This document shows positions 51,734 through 60,218 of a DNA stretch of 62,712 bases, piece by piece (position 1 is the first letter of the stretch; every line of letters begins with the position of its first letter). Both the position numbers and the translations under genes were made by a program. Source of the DNA: Tepidisphaeraceae bacterium (GTDB lineage: Bacteria > Planctomycetota > Phycisphaerae > Tepidisphaerales > Tepidisphaeraceae); the NCBI GenBank assembly GCA_035998445.1, contig DASYHQ010000020.1, positions 1 through 62,712 on the forward strand, read 5' to 3'. The notes under the pieces are model-generated. The model had not been told where the DNA came from and did no database searches. It worked only from the letters and a program-made list of their open reading frames with translations.

Positions 51734-53097
51734 CCAAGTTCGGCCGCGATGGCCCGCGCCGTAGCCACGTCCGCCTCGGCGTAGTCCAGCGTCTGGTCGA
51801 CCGTCCGGTGGCCCAGCAGGACCCGCGCCGCCTCCAGCCCCTTTTCCCGGCGGATCGCCGTCGCGTGTAGGTGCCGCAGTTGGTGCGGGTGCCAGTACTG
51901 CGCGACGGCGAGCGTGCCCGCCACAGTTGCTGCTCGCATCGCGTAACGCAGCGCCCGATGATAGCTCCGCGAGTTATAGCGACCGCTGCCCGCTGGCGAC
52001 CCGGCCCGACGGGTTGGGCAGGTCTTCGGATGCCCGCACTCGCCATCGCTCGCAGACTTGTCGCTCAGCCGCCGCTCGGCCATCGCTTGTGCTGGTGAGA
52101 ACACCCACGCCTGCGGGTCGTGGGGCCGCAGGAACGGGCCGAGGACAGCCCGGCCCCGCGGGCCGATACACACGACGCGGCGTTGCCCGCGGTACGCCGT
52201 CTTGTGCGTCGCAGGGGCGTAAAGCCACACCGCCGCCGCAGCTCCGCCGCCGCGATCGACGTCGGCCGTTCGCAGGGCGCACAACTCGCCCGACCGCATC
52301 CCGGTCAGCCGCTGCAGCCGGACCATCGCCCGCAGCGTCGGCGGCAGGTACGGCAGGACCGCCTCGACGTGTGCGTCGGGGACCGGCCTCACCGGCGCCG
52401 TCTCCCGCGCGCCCGAGCGGCCGCGCCGCAGCGGCTCGACCGCCGCCAGGGCCGTCAGCACGCTCGGCGCGACGAGCTGCTCCGACACCGCCCAGCGGAA
52501 AGCCCGCTTAACGCAGGCGACCCGCTGGTTCACGACGTTGCGGCACAGGTCGTCGGCAACCAGCGCAGCACGCACCGCGCGTAGGGCAAGCGGGCCGAAC
52601 GCCGCCGCCGCCGTCTGCCCGTATAGCGCGCACAGCGCCTTCGCACCGGCCTCCAGCGGTCCCAGCCCCGCGCTCGCCCGCCCCGTCGCCGCGTCGACGT
52701 AGTACGTGCGGGCCCACCGCAGGTACGCCGCCGCAAGCGACGCCACCGTGAACACATCCCCTGCGGCAGAAGCCCGTGATGACTGGGGCAGTTGGCCGGT
52801 GGCGAGCCACTCGCCGAGCGTGCAGCGATATCGCTCGTGGCTCACGGGCGAGTTGGCTCGCCCGAGATAGACCATGCGCCCCGCCAGCCGCACGTACCCG
52901 AGGTTCTTCGCCCGGTGCACGCGGTAGGCCGGGACAGATGCCGAGGTGGCACGTGCTCGAACGCGCCCCTCTGCCGATCGGCGGACCGGTATCGCATCGT
53001 CGTTTCGGAACGCCCGGTGGGTCGCGGGAGTACCGCTCGCCACATCGGAACCCGGGGGGACGGCGGACGGCAAAGGTGGGTGCGGCTGGGCGAACAT
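51730..53097 (-). CDS. Tyrosine recombinase (integrase), element B
   Basis: 455 residues. The ATG at 53097 is preceded by GGAGGACGAGACG. The N-terminal arm-binding part (YRVHRAKNLGYVRLAGRMVY) is shared with the fragment in A. It is followed by a SAM-like core-binding domain (FGPLALRAVRAALVADDLCR). The catalytic domain has R in LTGMRSGELCALR (near 266), K in the beta-hairpin (THKTAY), HQLRHLHAT (H-x-x-R, near 404), LLGHRTV (second H, near 430) and Tyr in TLDYAE (near 439). All catalytic residues are present. The last 200 residues include an unusual insert with CGHPKTC. It is the terminal gene of the RadA operon and presumably integrates element B. Confidence 0.93.
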   Translation of the reverse strand: MFAQPHPPLPSAVPPGSDVASGTPATHRAFRNDDAIPVRRSAEGRVRARATSASVPAYRVHRAKNLGYVRLAGRMVYLGRANSPVSHERYRCTLGEWLATGQLPQSSRASAAGDVFTVASLAAAYLRWARTYYVDAATGRASAGLGPLEAGAKALCALYGQTAAAAFGPLALRAVRAALVADDLCRNVVNQRVACVKRAFRWAVSEQLVAPSVLTALAAVEPLRRGRSGARETAPVRPVPDAHVEAVLPYLPPTLRAMVRLQRLTGMRSGELCALRTADVDRGGGAAAAVWLYAPATHKTAYRGQRRVVCIGPRGRAVLGPFLRPHDPQAWVFSPAQAMAERRLSDKSASDGECGHPKTCPTRRAGSPAGSGRYNSRSYHRALRYAMRAATVAGTLAVAQYWHPHQLRHLHATAIRREKGLEAARVLLGHRTVDQTLDYAEADVATARAIAAELG

Positions 53098-53137
53098 CGT
53101 CTCGTCCTCCGGGACCTGCTCGTTAGGGGTCGGCGTC

Positions 53138-53881
53138 TTATTTCACGTACAGGCGGTCCTCGGCGACCGTCAGCGTCGCGCCGTCGGGCAGGTCCCCGGT
53201 CTCGGCAACGTACCGCTGGAACGGCTGACGCATCAGGCGCGTCGTCAATCGCGCATCGTCACGGAATCGGCGGTGCCAACGGGCGAGCTCCCCCGCCGCC
53301 ACTCCCTCGGCCTCGACGGTCACGCGAAGCGCGTCGCGCAGGTGTCGCTCGCACCACGCCCGCGCCGCTGGCTCGTCGACGACGTCGAGCGTCGGCGGGC
53401 GTCGCCGCAGGCCGACCGTGCCAGCCGGCAGTGCCACGGACCGGGCCCCGCCGCCGCCCCGCCGCCGCAGCTCGTCGCGCAGCCAGGCCTCTAGCTGCGG
53501 GCCGAACTGTCCCATCAGCCACCGCTCGTCCCGCTCGGCACGACGCAGCTCACGGTGTGCCCACGCCTCAACGCGCTGCGCGTGGGCGCGGGCCTCGACG
53601 ATGCGGCGGACGACCCAGGAGGCCGTCGCCTCGTCGCAGACGCAGAATCCGTCGGCGAACTGCGTTGTCACGCCGAGCTCGTCCTCGTCGCTACCCCCGC
53701 CGCTGCCGTCATCCTCCGCAGCAGTACTGCGGTCTCGGCCACCCCCCTGCCGCTCTGCTGGTGGTGCCTTCCACCGGTCGGCCACGGCCCCCGTCCCTTG
53801 GAGGTGACCAATGGCCGAGGCGTCGTCGTCCGCTTCGACGACGTGGCTTTCACCGCGATGTTGGCTACTTTTCTTCATCAT
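53138..53881 (-). CDS. Mu Gam-like host-nuclease-inhibitor family protein, copy B
   Basis: 247 residues. The start is the ATG at 53881 (MMKKSS), which overlaps the stop of gene v by 4 nt. The longer open frame upstream belongs to other genes. An acidic Ser/Gly-rich N-terminus of about 70 residues leads to the conserved coiled coil (ATASWVVRRIVEARAHAQRV, ELRRAERDERWLMGQFGPQL) and the Gam-type hairpin LPAGTVGLRRRPPTLDVVDE. A final domain (FQRYVAETGDLPDGATLTV) matches copy A. The order and overlaps are the same in both elements. It is likely to bind linear duplex ends and block host exonucleases. Confidence 0.72.
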   Translation of the reverse strand: MMKKSSQHRGESHVVEADDDASAIGHLQGTGAVADRWKAPPAERQGGGRDRSTAAEDDGSGGGSDEDELGVTTQFADGFCVCDEATASWVVRRIVEARAHAQRVEAWAHRELRRAERDERWLMGQFGPQLEAWLRDELRRRGGGGARSVALPAGTVGLRRRPPTLDVVDEPAARAWCERHLRDALRVTVEAEGVAAGELARWHRRFRDDARLTTRLMRQPFQRYVAETGDLPDGATLTVAEDRLYVK

Positions 53882-54138
53882 CTGGATCTCCTGACCGCCT
53901 CGACGCAGGTCAAGGCCAGTGCAAGTAACTCCCGCTGGATCCGCCGCACGTCCGCGTGCCGCGGGCAGGCCGCGTCGATCAATCCGTACAATTGCGTGGC
54001 CCGCTCCATCAAGTAGGAGGCCAGCAGATGCTCGTCCCGTTCCAGCTGACGCAGGGCACGCTGAGCGCCGCCGCGTCGGCGTCGAACCTGCCAGTCGCAA
54101 CGACGGATGGTCCGAGCGGTGATCGTTCGTCTGGCCAT
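53878..54138 (-). CDS. Small conserved operon protein v, copy B
   Basis: 86 residues from the ATG at 54138. Basic N-terminus, then LLASYLMERATQLYGLIDAA, CPRHADVRRIQRELLALALT and C-terminal EAVRRSR, aligned with copy A. No known family. It overlaps Gam by 4 nt, as in A. Confidence 0.7.
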   Translation of the reverse strand: MARRTITARTIRRCDWQVRRRRGGAQRALRQLERDEHLLASYLMERATQLYGLIDAACPRHADVRRIQRELLALALTCVEAVRRSR

Positions 54139-54221
54139 GAGCCGGTACGCCTTCTAACGGGTCGGCGCGCACGGCGTCGAACAAGTGAACACCCCTTTGC
54201 CTATGGACGTAAAACCGACTC

Positions 54222-54644
54222 TCATGGTGCGTTCGGCGGCGCATCGCTGCTGCCGTCGTTGAAGTCCCGGTTCGGGCGGTCGCCGCCGCGGGGCCGTTTC
54301 GACTGTGAGGGTGTGAGGCGGCCTGCCTGCTCAGGGTCCAGCCGGGCAAGGAGCGCGCCGAGCTCCGTGTCGCGCCAGAGCTCGTAGTGGGCCGTCCGGT
54401 ACGCGTCCAGCGCCAGCAGCACCGCCTCCCACACCGCCCGGTGCGCCGCGTCGTGCACCTCCGACGGCAGGTCCTCGACGCTGCCCAGCGCGTTGGCCGC
54501 GTACCGGCAGACCGCGTAGTACAGGTCCGGCTCGGCGCGGCGCACCTGCTGGATGCCGATCTGATGGCCGTCCCGCGCCAGCCGGGCCCGCGCGGCGTCG
54601 ATGATCGGCTCGCTGATCAGGTGCCCGTCATCCTTCGGCATCAT
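54222..54644 (-). CDS. Small conserved operon protein iv, copy B
   Basis: 140 residues (start 54644 or the adjacent ATG 54641). It shares PIIDAARARLAR, VRRAEPDLYYAV, HRAVWEAVLLALDAYRTAHY and LWRDTELGALLARLDPEQAG with copy A, and has a longer hydrophilic tail. Unknown function. 52 bp after RadA and 83 bp before gene v. Confidence 0.7.
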   Translation of the reverse strand: MMPKDDGHLISEPIIDAARARLARDGHQIGIQQVRRAEPDLYYAVCRYAANALGSVEDLPSEVHDAAHRAVWEAVLLALDAYRTAHYELWRDTELGALLARLDPEQAGRLTPSQSKRPRGGDRPNRDFNDGSSDAPPNAP

Positions 54645-54696
54645 CGCTTCCTCGCTAGCTGGTGGTCGTCGTCGTAGTGTGATGGCGTATTTTGTG

Positions 54697-56040
54697 CTAC
54701 GTGCCGATCAGCAGTGCTATCCCGGCCGCGTCGAGGTCGGGCCACACCCACGCCACCGCGTCGGCGACGGTTTCGACGCCGCTCAGCTCGCAGCCGCAGT
54801 TCCACGGCAGGAACCGCCGATCGTCCGCCGGCACTAGCAGCCGCATGGCGGCCAGCTCACCCGCCCGCATCGCCGCCGTCGCCGCGGTGATCGCCGCGCC
54901 TGGCAACGACCGCACGCGCCCCGCGAGGTCGACCTCACCGATCGCGACCAGGTCGCTCGGCACCGTGCGGCACAGGGTCGCCGCGGCGATCGACAGGCAC
55001 AGCGGCACGTGCAAGAGGCTCGCGTATCCGCCTGAAGACGATCGAGCGCCAAGCAACGGATCGTCGCGATCGCTCAAGGGCCTGCACGCGATCGACAAAT
55101 CCAGCTCGCCGGCGACCGCCGCCATGCCCGGGAGGCTGCCGAGGCAGTGCAGCGCGTACTGCACCTCGGCGCGGGCAATCCCACGGCAGGCGAGCAGGCG
55201 GCCGGCGGCACGCCCCGACGGCGGGGCGAGCGCCGCGGCAGTTTGGACCTCGACGCCGCCGACGTGCGGCAGCCACGCGCGGGCAGTGGCCACGTGGCGT
55301 CCCGCAGCCCCGCCGGCGGGCCGCGCCGGCATCAGGCGCGTCGTCGCCGGGTCGATCGCCAGCGGGACCGGTTGGAGGACGGCCGGGCCGAAGCGGTTCT
55401 TGCTGACGGTGAGCGTGCGCCGCCCGCCGCGGCGGTTCAGGTGCAGGACGACGTCGACCGCGTGCTCGAGCGTCCGCGGGCCGCGGATCGCGTTCTGCTT
55501 CGTCACGTGGCCGACCAGGAGCGTGGCGATGCCGGCGGACTGAAGAAGCCGCGCGGCGTCCAAGGCCGCCCGGCAGGCCCGCGCGTCGGACCCGCCCGCG
55601 CCGGTCGTGCCCTGGATGCTGTCAAGCACGACAAACTTGACTCCAGCGTGCGCGGCATCGGTGGCGACCACGTGCCGCGCGACGTACGTCGGCAGGTGGG
55701 CCGGATCATTAGGCGTCGCGAGCAGTGCGAGGTTTTTGAGGCAGCGTGCCACGTCCACCTTCGTACGGCCCGTCATCATGCGCTCGGCACGCGCGCGGAC
55801 GCGAGAAACGTGCTCTTCGCTCAGCAGGATTAGGGACTTTTCATCGCGAGCCGCAAGGTCCAAGGCGGTTTGCAGGGCCAGGCCGGTCTTGCGGCTGCCG
55901 GGTGGTCCGACGAGTAGTGAGATGCCAACGCATCTCCCAGACGAATGGTGAGGCCACGCCAATGGAAACTGAGCATTAATTCCGACGCTTAGCGTCGAAT
56001 CGGAGCGGGCTGGAAAAGTCGAAATCGAATGAGCAACCAT
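54697..56040 (-). CDS. RadA/Sms-like ATPase without zinc finger, copy B
   Basis: 447 residues. Walker A variant GPPGSRKTG, Walker B VKFVVLDSIQG, GHVTKQNAIRGPRTLEHAVD, the hallmark KNRFGP, and a RadA/Lon-like C-terminal domain (VPLCLSIAAATLCRTVPSDL, GEVDLAGRVRSLPG). No N-terminal zinc finger is present, as in A. The serine-arginine in place of the usual glycine-rich loop residues (GSRK) is shared between copies and may mark this subfamily. It heads the operon ending in the integrase, with the start codon at the predicted transcription start. Confidence 0.85.
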   Translation of the reverse strand: MVAHSISTFPARSDSTLSVGINAQFPLAWPHHSSGRCVGISLLVGPPGSRKTGLALQTALDLAARDEKSLILLSEEHVSRVRARAERMMTGRTKVDVARCLKNLALLATPNDPAHLPTYVARHVVATDAAHAGVKFVVLDSIQGTTGAGGSDARACRAALDAARLLQSAGIATLLVGHVTKQNAIRGPRTLEHAVDVVLHLNRRGGRRTLTVSKNRFGPAVLQPVPLAIDPATTRLMPARPAGGAAGRHVATARAWLPHVGGVEVQTAAALAPPSGRAAGRLLACRGIARAEVQYALHCLGSLPGMAAVAGELDLSIACRPLSDRDDPLLGARSSSGGYASLLHVPLCLSIAAATLCRTVPSDLVAIGEVDLAGRVRSLPGAAITAATAAMRAGELAAMRLLVPADDRRFLPWNCGCELSGVETVADAVAWVWPDLDAAGIALLIGT

Positions 56041-56046
56041 ACGCCC

Positions 56047-56074
56047 ATAATAATATCCTTTACGACAATGTCAA
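56047..56074 (-). promoter_or_regulatory. RadA-operon promoter (B), predicted leaderless
   Basis: Minus strand: -35 TTGACA (56074-56069, consensus), 16-bp spacer, -10 TATTAT (56052-56047), then exactly 6 nt to the ATG at 56040. The block GTCAAGTTTAAAA (plus strand, 56070-56082) is shared with A. Confidence 0.75.
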
Positions 56075-56102
56075 GTTTAAAAATTAACTATAGCGATAAA
56101 GC

Positions 56103-56131
56103 TTGCTCGCTGGTTGTATTGATCGTCTAAT
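56103..56131 (+). promoter_or_regulatory. RHH gene promoter (B), predicted leaderless
   Basis: TTGCTC (56103-56108), 17-bp spacer, TCTAAT (56126-56131), exactly 6 nt to the GTG at 56138. No ribosome-binding site. Confidence 0.65.
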
Positions 56132-56137
56132 CTTGTT

Positions 56138-56422
56138 GTGCCGAGACGCAAGCAGACCATCAGTTTTTCTATTGATCCGTTGCTGGCCGATCGCTTTCGA
56201 GAAGCGACAACCGCTTATTTTGGGAAACTCGGCCTTTGTTTTTCAGCATGCATGTTGATGTGGCTAGAAGCAGATCCTGAAACGCAGGCCAAGTACCTCA
56301 AACGTGTGTTCGGTGCCGAGGTCGACGAGGAGTTGCTGGAGCTAATCGAACAGGCGAAGGCAGAACAACTGAAGCGAATCAAATCTCGGGAAGATGTCTC
56401 CAAGCCCAAGCGCGGCTCTTAA
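56138..56422 (+). CDS. Ribbon-helix-helix-like regulator, copy B
   Basis: 94 residues from GTG 56138, the same length as copy A. QTISFSIDPLLADRFREATT is a typical RHH strand and first helix, and GKLGLCFSACMLMWLEADPE is almost unchanged from A. The C-terminus (ELLELIEQAKAEQLKRIKS) is charged and helical. It is divergent from the RadA operon with 97 bp between starts, and likely represses both promoters. Confidence 0.73.
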   Translation: MPRRKQTISFSIDPLLADRFREATTAYFGKLGLCFSACMLMWLEADPETQAKYLKRVFGAEVDEELLELIEQAKAEQLKRIKSREDVSKPKRGS

Positions 56423-56437
56423 GCCTTCTAACGACTC

Positions 56438-56448
56438 TGTACAGTACA
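56438..56448. repeat. TGTAC-A-GTACA palindrome at the right end of B
   Basis: A perfect 11-bp palindrome followed by CG, 16 bp after the RHH stop; counterpart of 23030. Confidence 0.6.
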
Positions 56449-56792
56449 CGTTCTCACATAAGGCGCTCTCTCTTCACGGTGCCCCGCAACTTGTACATGC
56501 GCCCGCATCCTCCGACACCTGATTGCCATTGACCTTCGATGTGCTCGGGCGCCGACCCCCTTCGGGGGAAGACGGTGGTCGCGCCCCGCATCGGTGCTGC
56601 ACCCGTTTCAGGGGTCGAGGAGACCATTGTATTACGCAGTGCCTATCGCTCCCGCAACGCCAATGACAGCGGTCCTGGTGGTCAGCCACGGCTGAGGCCA
56701 ATTAGCCGCATTGGGTGTGACTGCCTGCTTTGCCCGTCGGGAGCGAGAGGCAATGATCGCCGGTCTCGCTGTGAGGGATGCACCCCAAAGAT
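56449..56792. other. Right junction of element B with chromosome
   Basis: 344 bp without a gene. Contains a short GC hairpin (CCCCC TTC GGGGG, 56556-56568) followed by GAAGACGGTGG, which also occurs (GTAGACGGTGG) at the matching place after element A near 23160. The boundary of B is probably within this stretch. Confidence 0.5.
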
Positions 56793-58145
56793 TCAGGACC
56801 GGCCTGTCCGCCCCGCTGCTCCGACCACCATTGTCGCCAGTTCCACGGGACCAATTGGCTTGGTCACGTGCATCGTGAAGCCGGCCGACACGGCCCGCAC
56901 GCGATCCTCGCTGCGTGCGTACGCGGTCAGCGCGATGGCCGGGATGTTCCAACCCTTGCCGTCGCCGCGACTGCGTATCTGACGAATGAGGTCGTAGCCG
57001 TCCTGTTCCGGCATGCCGATGTCCGAGACCCACACGTCGAACTCGCGTTCCGTCAGGTGCCCCAACGCCTCGTCCACGCTGCCAGCGGTCATGACCACAG
57101 CGTTGCGATCTTCCAGCAGGCGCTGGATCAACGTCCGCGCGTCCGGTTCGTCATCGACCACCAAGACGCGGATGCCCGTGATGTCGTCGCACGACTCCGG
57201 CAGTCCCACCATCATAGGGGCCGAACGGGGATGGCGGCTCTCCACCTCAGGGTCGGCCTTGCCCTGCACGACCATCGGCGGCAACGCAACCACAAAGGTC
57301 GAACCGTGACCCGGCCCATCGCTGCATACCTCGACGCAGCCACCGTGAAGCTCGATCAATTGCTTCACGATGGATAGCCCGAGTCCCAGTCCGCCGTGAC
57401 GGCGCGTGGTCGAGGGATCGGCCTGACGGAGGCGGTCGAACACGTGGGGCAGGAACTCGGGCCTGATGCCCTCGCCGTTGTCGGCGACGGTAATTTCCAC
57501 GTGCGAGTTCACGCGCGCCAGCGTCACCTGCACGCGACCGCCCTTCGGGGTGAACTTCACCGCGTTCGTCAGCAGGTTCCAGAAGACCTGTTGCCAGCGG
57601 TTCGGGTCGCCGCTGATCGGCCCAGCCATCGGGTCGAGAACGACGCGCACTCGCACGCCCTTGGCATCGGCGGCAGGCTGGACGCGCTCGGCGGCCGCTC
57701 GGACTGTGCCTGCGAGGTCCACCGGCTGCACGTCCAGCCGCACCTTCCCCGAAATGATCCGGCTCATGTCGAGCAGGTCTTCGGTTATGGTCGTCCGCGC
57801 CCGCGCGTTGCGCTCGATGGTCTCCAAGCGCTGTCGGATGTCCTCGGGGTCCGTAGCGTTGCTCGACCGGAGGACTTGCGACCAGCCGAGGATCGCGTTC
57901 ATCGGCGTGCGAAGTTCGTGGCTGAGCGTAGCGAGGAACTCGTCCTTCATCCGGCCCGCCCGCTCGGCCTCGGCTCGGGCGTCCCGCTCGCGCGCCAAAA
58001 GGTGCTCCCGATCCTCGGCCGCACGGTGCTGCTCGGTCACGTCCGTGCTCGTCCCGAACCACTGCACGACGTGACCCGACTCGTCGCGCACCCCCTGCAA
58101 AGGATAGCCGGCCATGCAATCGCGGATACCGTGCCCCCTTAGCAC
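56793..58145 (-). CDS. Hybrid histidine kinase, N-terminally truncated
   Basis: 450 residues. It begins inside a PAS/PAC domain (YPLQGVRDESGHVVQWFGTS then TDVTEQ). It continues with a HisKA dimerisation helix containing the phospho-acceptor (LATLSHELRTPMNAI), an HATPase domain (NLLTNAVKF, VADNGEGI, GGLGLGLSIV) and a receiver domain (VLVVDDEPDA, VWVSDIGMPEQDGYD with the acceptor Asp, TKPIG). Upstream of 58145 no frame supplies the missing first two-thirds of the PAS domain or any input domain, so the gene is 5'-truncated and probably lacks its sensor. It might still be expressed as a soluble kinase fragment. Confidence 0.85.
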   Translation of the reverse strand: MLRGHGIRDCMAGYPLQGVRDESGHVVQWFGTSTDVTEQHRAAEDREHLLARERDARAEAERAGRMKDEFLATLSHELRTPMNAILGWSQVLRSSNATDPEDIRQRLETIERNARARTTITEDLLDMSRIISGKVRLDVQPVDLAGTVRAAAERVQPAADAKGVRVRVVLDPMAGPISGDPNRWQQVFWNLLTNAVKFTPKGGRVQVTLARVNSHVEITVADNGEGIRPEFLPHVFDRLRQADPSTTRRHGGLGLGLSIVKQLIELHGGCVEVCSDGPGHGSTFVVALPPMVVQGKADPEVESRHPRSAPMMVGLPESCDDITGIRVLVVDDEPDARTLIQRLLEDRNAVVMTAGSVDEALGHLTEREFDVWVSDIGMPEQDGYDLIRQIRSRGDGKGWNIPAIALTAYARSEDRVRAVSAGFTMHVTKPIGPVELATMVVGAAGRTGRS

Positions 58146-58343
58146 GGCTGGGAACTGCCAGACGGGGGGGCGCGTATAACCGCGTGTCGATCGGCCAACA
58201 CTTGTCAGAGCCCGTGGTGGAAAAAGTAGCGGCCGTGGTCTTTGGGGAACGCAACTGGGGTACCGTTTTACGCTTCAACTTGTTTCAGGCCGGATAAAGG
58301 CAATCGACAAGCGAACCGGCATTTACACGTATCGGGACAATGG

Positions 58344-60218
58344 CTACTGCGGAAACGGATACGCCGCGAGGACGTTCCCTTCTGGGGAGACGAGTCGCAC
58401 GTCGCGTAGTTCCACCTTGCCGATGCTATTGAGGGGGTCGATCCGCAGGCCACGCAGATTGCCGTCGGGCTGGATCTGGATCTCCTCGGTTTGCCAGACG
58501 TTCGGTTCACCGATGACAAAGTCCTTGCGCTGCTCACGGGTGAACGCCAGTTCTTTGCCTTCGGCCCAGTAGACGTTCCCGTCGCCGCCGTCAGCGCGAA
58601 GGTCGAACCGCAGAACGACCGCCTGCTTCGCGACGTTAGGGACATACTCGGTGATCAGCTGTGGGTCCGTCCCGGTCGCCTCGACGTGCAGCACGCCTTC
58701 CTTCACCGACACGCGAGACTCGCCTTTGCTATGCCAGTACCCGGCAGTGTTGCCGGCATAGCGTGCGTTCTTCGCGGGGATGAGTGCACCGGTCTTGTTC
58801 AGGTGCGCGTGAAGGGTAGCGCGCATTGACTCCACGCGCTGCGGTTCGGCGGCGGCGCGGTTGTCGGTCTCGCTGGGGTCGTTCGCCAGGTTGTACAGTT
58901 CGAACCTGTCAGACTGATCGGCGGCGTCGTTGTAGATGCGGTAAAGCTTCCAGTCACCGTCCATGATCGACGTGCTCGGCAGACTTATCTGCCGCACGTA
59001 GGGGTGCGGGAAATGCGAGACAATCGGCTCCGGGCGGTCGTAAGCCTCGCCGCGCAGCGCGGCGGCAAACGTGTGACCGTCGACGTGTACCTCGGGCCGC
59101 TGGGGGAGCCCGGCGAGGTCCAACAGCGTCGGGAAGAAGTCGGGGGACGTGACGACCGCTCGACTCGTTGTACCGGGCGCGACGACACCGTCGTACTGCA
59201 CGACCAGCGGCACACGCACGCCGCCCTCGTAGTTCGTCCCCTTGCCGCCACGCAGGGGCGCGTTGCTCGTCGGGTAGATGCCGCCCGGCCGCACGTCGAA
59301 CATGTTGCCGCCGTTATCGCTGGTGAAGATGACGATCGTCTCGCGTTCGATGCCCTCGGCCTTGAGCGTGTCGAGCACCTTACCGATCGCGCGGTCCATC
59401 GTCTCGACCATCGCCGCCATCTCGGCGCTATTCTGCGGCGCGGGAAGATTGGCCTTGCTGTACTTCTCGATCAGCGCCGCCTCGGCTTGGTACGGGGAAT
59501 GGACGTTGTACGGCCAGAAGCAGAGCAGGAACGGCGCGTCGCGGTCGGTGGCGATGAACTTGGCGGCCTCGCCGGCTAGCACGTCATCAACATGCGTGCC
59601 AGCGGGCACCACCGGTAACGAATCGAGTTGCCACGGGCCGAAATAACCTGGTGGTGGTGGACCGGGATTTTCGCGACCACCGACGACCACATCGAAGCCG
59701 AACGCCTCGGGCAGATGCGGCGCGCGGCCCAGATGCCACTTGCCCATTAGCGCCGTCGCGTAGCCGTGGCGTTTGAACTCGGCACCGAGCGTTTGGTAGT
59801 CCAAAGGCAGTCGCGTGCGGCTTTGCGGGTTGGTCGCCTTGTACTGCGGCGCCGCGTGCTCGGGCACGATGGCGTCGAGGATCACTTCGGGGTAGTGCCC
59901 GTTGGGCCGCGTGAGATGGAGCCGGCCGGGGTAGTGCCCGGTGAGCAGGCTCGCGCGGGTCGGGCTGCACAGTGGGCTTGCGGAGTAGGCGCGTTCGAAC
60001 TGCATGCCGCGGGCCGCCAGCGCGTCGAGGTTCGGCGTCTGATACGACGCGCTACCGGCGAACCCGACGTCGCGCCAGCCGAGATCATCGGCGAGGATAA
60101 ACACGATGTTCGGACGAGCCGGCTGTGAGGTCGGCGACTGGCCGAGCGCGGTGGAGATTGCCCCGGCGATCGTCGCCGCGGCGGCCGTAAGTAAGCAGGC
60201 GCATTTTTTGAACGTCAT
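58344..60218 (-). CDS. Secreted type I sulfatase
   Basis: 624 residues. Signal peptide (ACLLTAAAATIAGAISTALG), then a sulfatase domain with N-terminal metal ligands PNIVFILADDLGWRDVG, the formylglycine signature LCSPTRASLLTGHYPGR (Cys converted to formylglycine by a maturase), LMGKWHLG, FTSDNGG and a C-terminal GGKGTNYEGGVRVPL. About 120 extra C-terminal residues form a beta-rich module (GVLHVEATGTDPQLITEYVP, VWQTEEIQIQPDGNLRGLRI), probably carbohydrate-related. It is likely to remove sulfate from polysaccharides outside the cytoplasm. The start overlaps the stop of the next sulfatase by 4 nt, so the two form an operon. Confidence 0.92.
   Translation of the reverse strand: MTFKKCACLLTAAAATIAGAISTALGQSPTSQPARPNIVFILADDLGWRDVGFAGSASYQTPNLDALAARGMQFERAYSASPLCSPTRASLLTGHYPGRLHLTRPNGHYPEVILDAIVPEHAAPQYKATNPQSRTRLPLDYQTLGAEFKRHGYATALMGKWHLGRAPHLPEAFGFDVVVGGRENPGPPPPGYFGPWQLDSLPVVPAGTHVDDVLAGEAAKFIATDRDAPFLLCFWPYNVHSPYQAEAALIEKYSKANLPAPQNSAEMAAMVETMDRAIGKVLDTLKAEGIERETIVIFTSDNGGNMFDVRPGGIYPTSNAPLRGGKGTNYEGGVRVPLVVQYDGVVAPGTTSRAVVTSPDFFPTLLDLAGLPQRPEVHVDGHTFAAALRGEAYDRPEPIVSHFPHPYVRQISLPSTSIMDGDWKLYRIYNDAADQSDRFELYNLANDPSETDNRAAAEPQRVESMRATLHAHLNKTGALIPAKNARYAGNTAGYWHSKGESRVSVKEGVLHVEATGTDPQLITEYVPNVAKQAVVLRFDLRADGGDGNVYWAEGKELAFTREQRKDFVIGEPNVWQTEEIQIQPDGNLRGLRIDPLNSIGKVELRDVRLVSPEGNVLAAYPFPQ

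Larger units (their letters stand above)
27600..56570. mobile_element. Element B: second, larger copy of the same element family
   Basis: It shares the core order and gene set of element A: primase-like gene at the left, genes X, XI, XII, an intact RadA-iv-v-Gam-integrase operon and a divergent RHH gene at the right. Gene X sits on the other side of the XI-XII pair compared with A. Between the cores are a restriction-modification locus with a HEPN-like gene, a J-domain gene, several unknown genes and IS110 remnants. The ends are estimated from the left repeats (27.6 kb) and the right palindrome plus hairpin (56.57 kb). No flanking direct repeat was identified. Confidence 0.62.

Noticed and set aside
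52792-53928. A 378-codon plus-strand open frame across the integrase and Gam genes
   Set aside because: Arg/Pro-rich shadow of two well-supported minus-strand genes.
53138-54349. A 403-codon version of the Gam-like protein
   Set aside because: Its first 156 codons overlap genes iv and v in another frame; the ATG at 53881 with the ATGA overlap matches element A.
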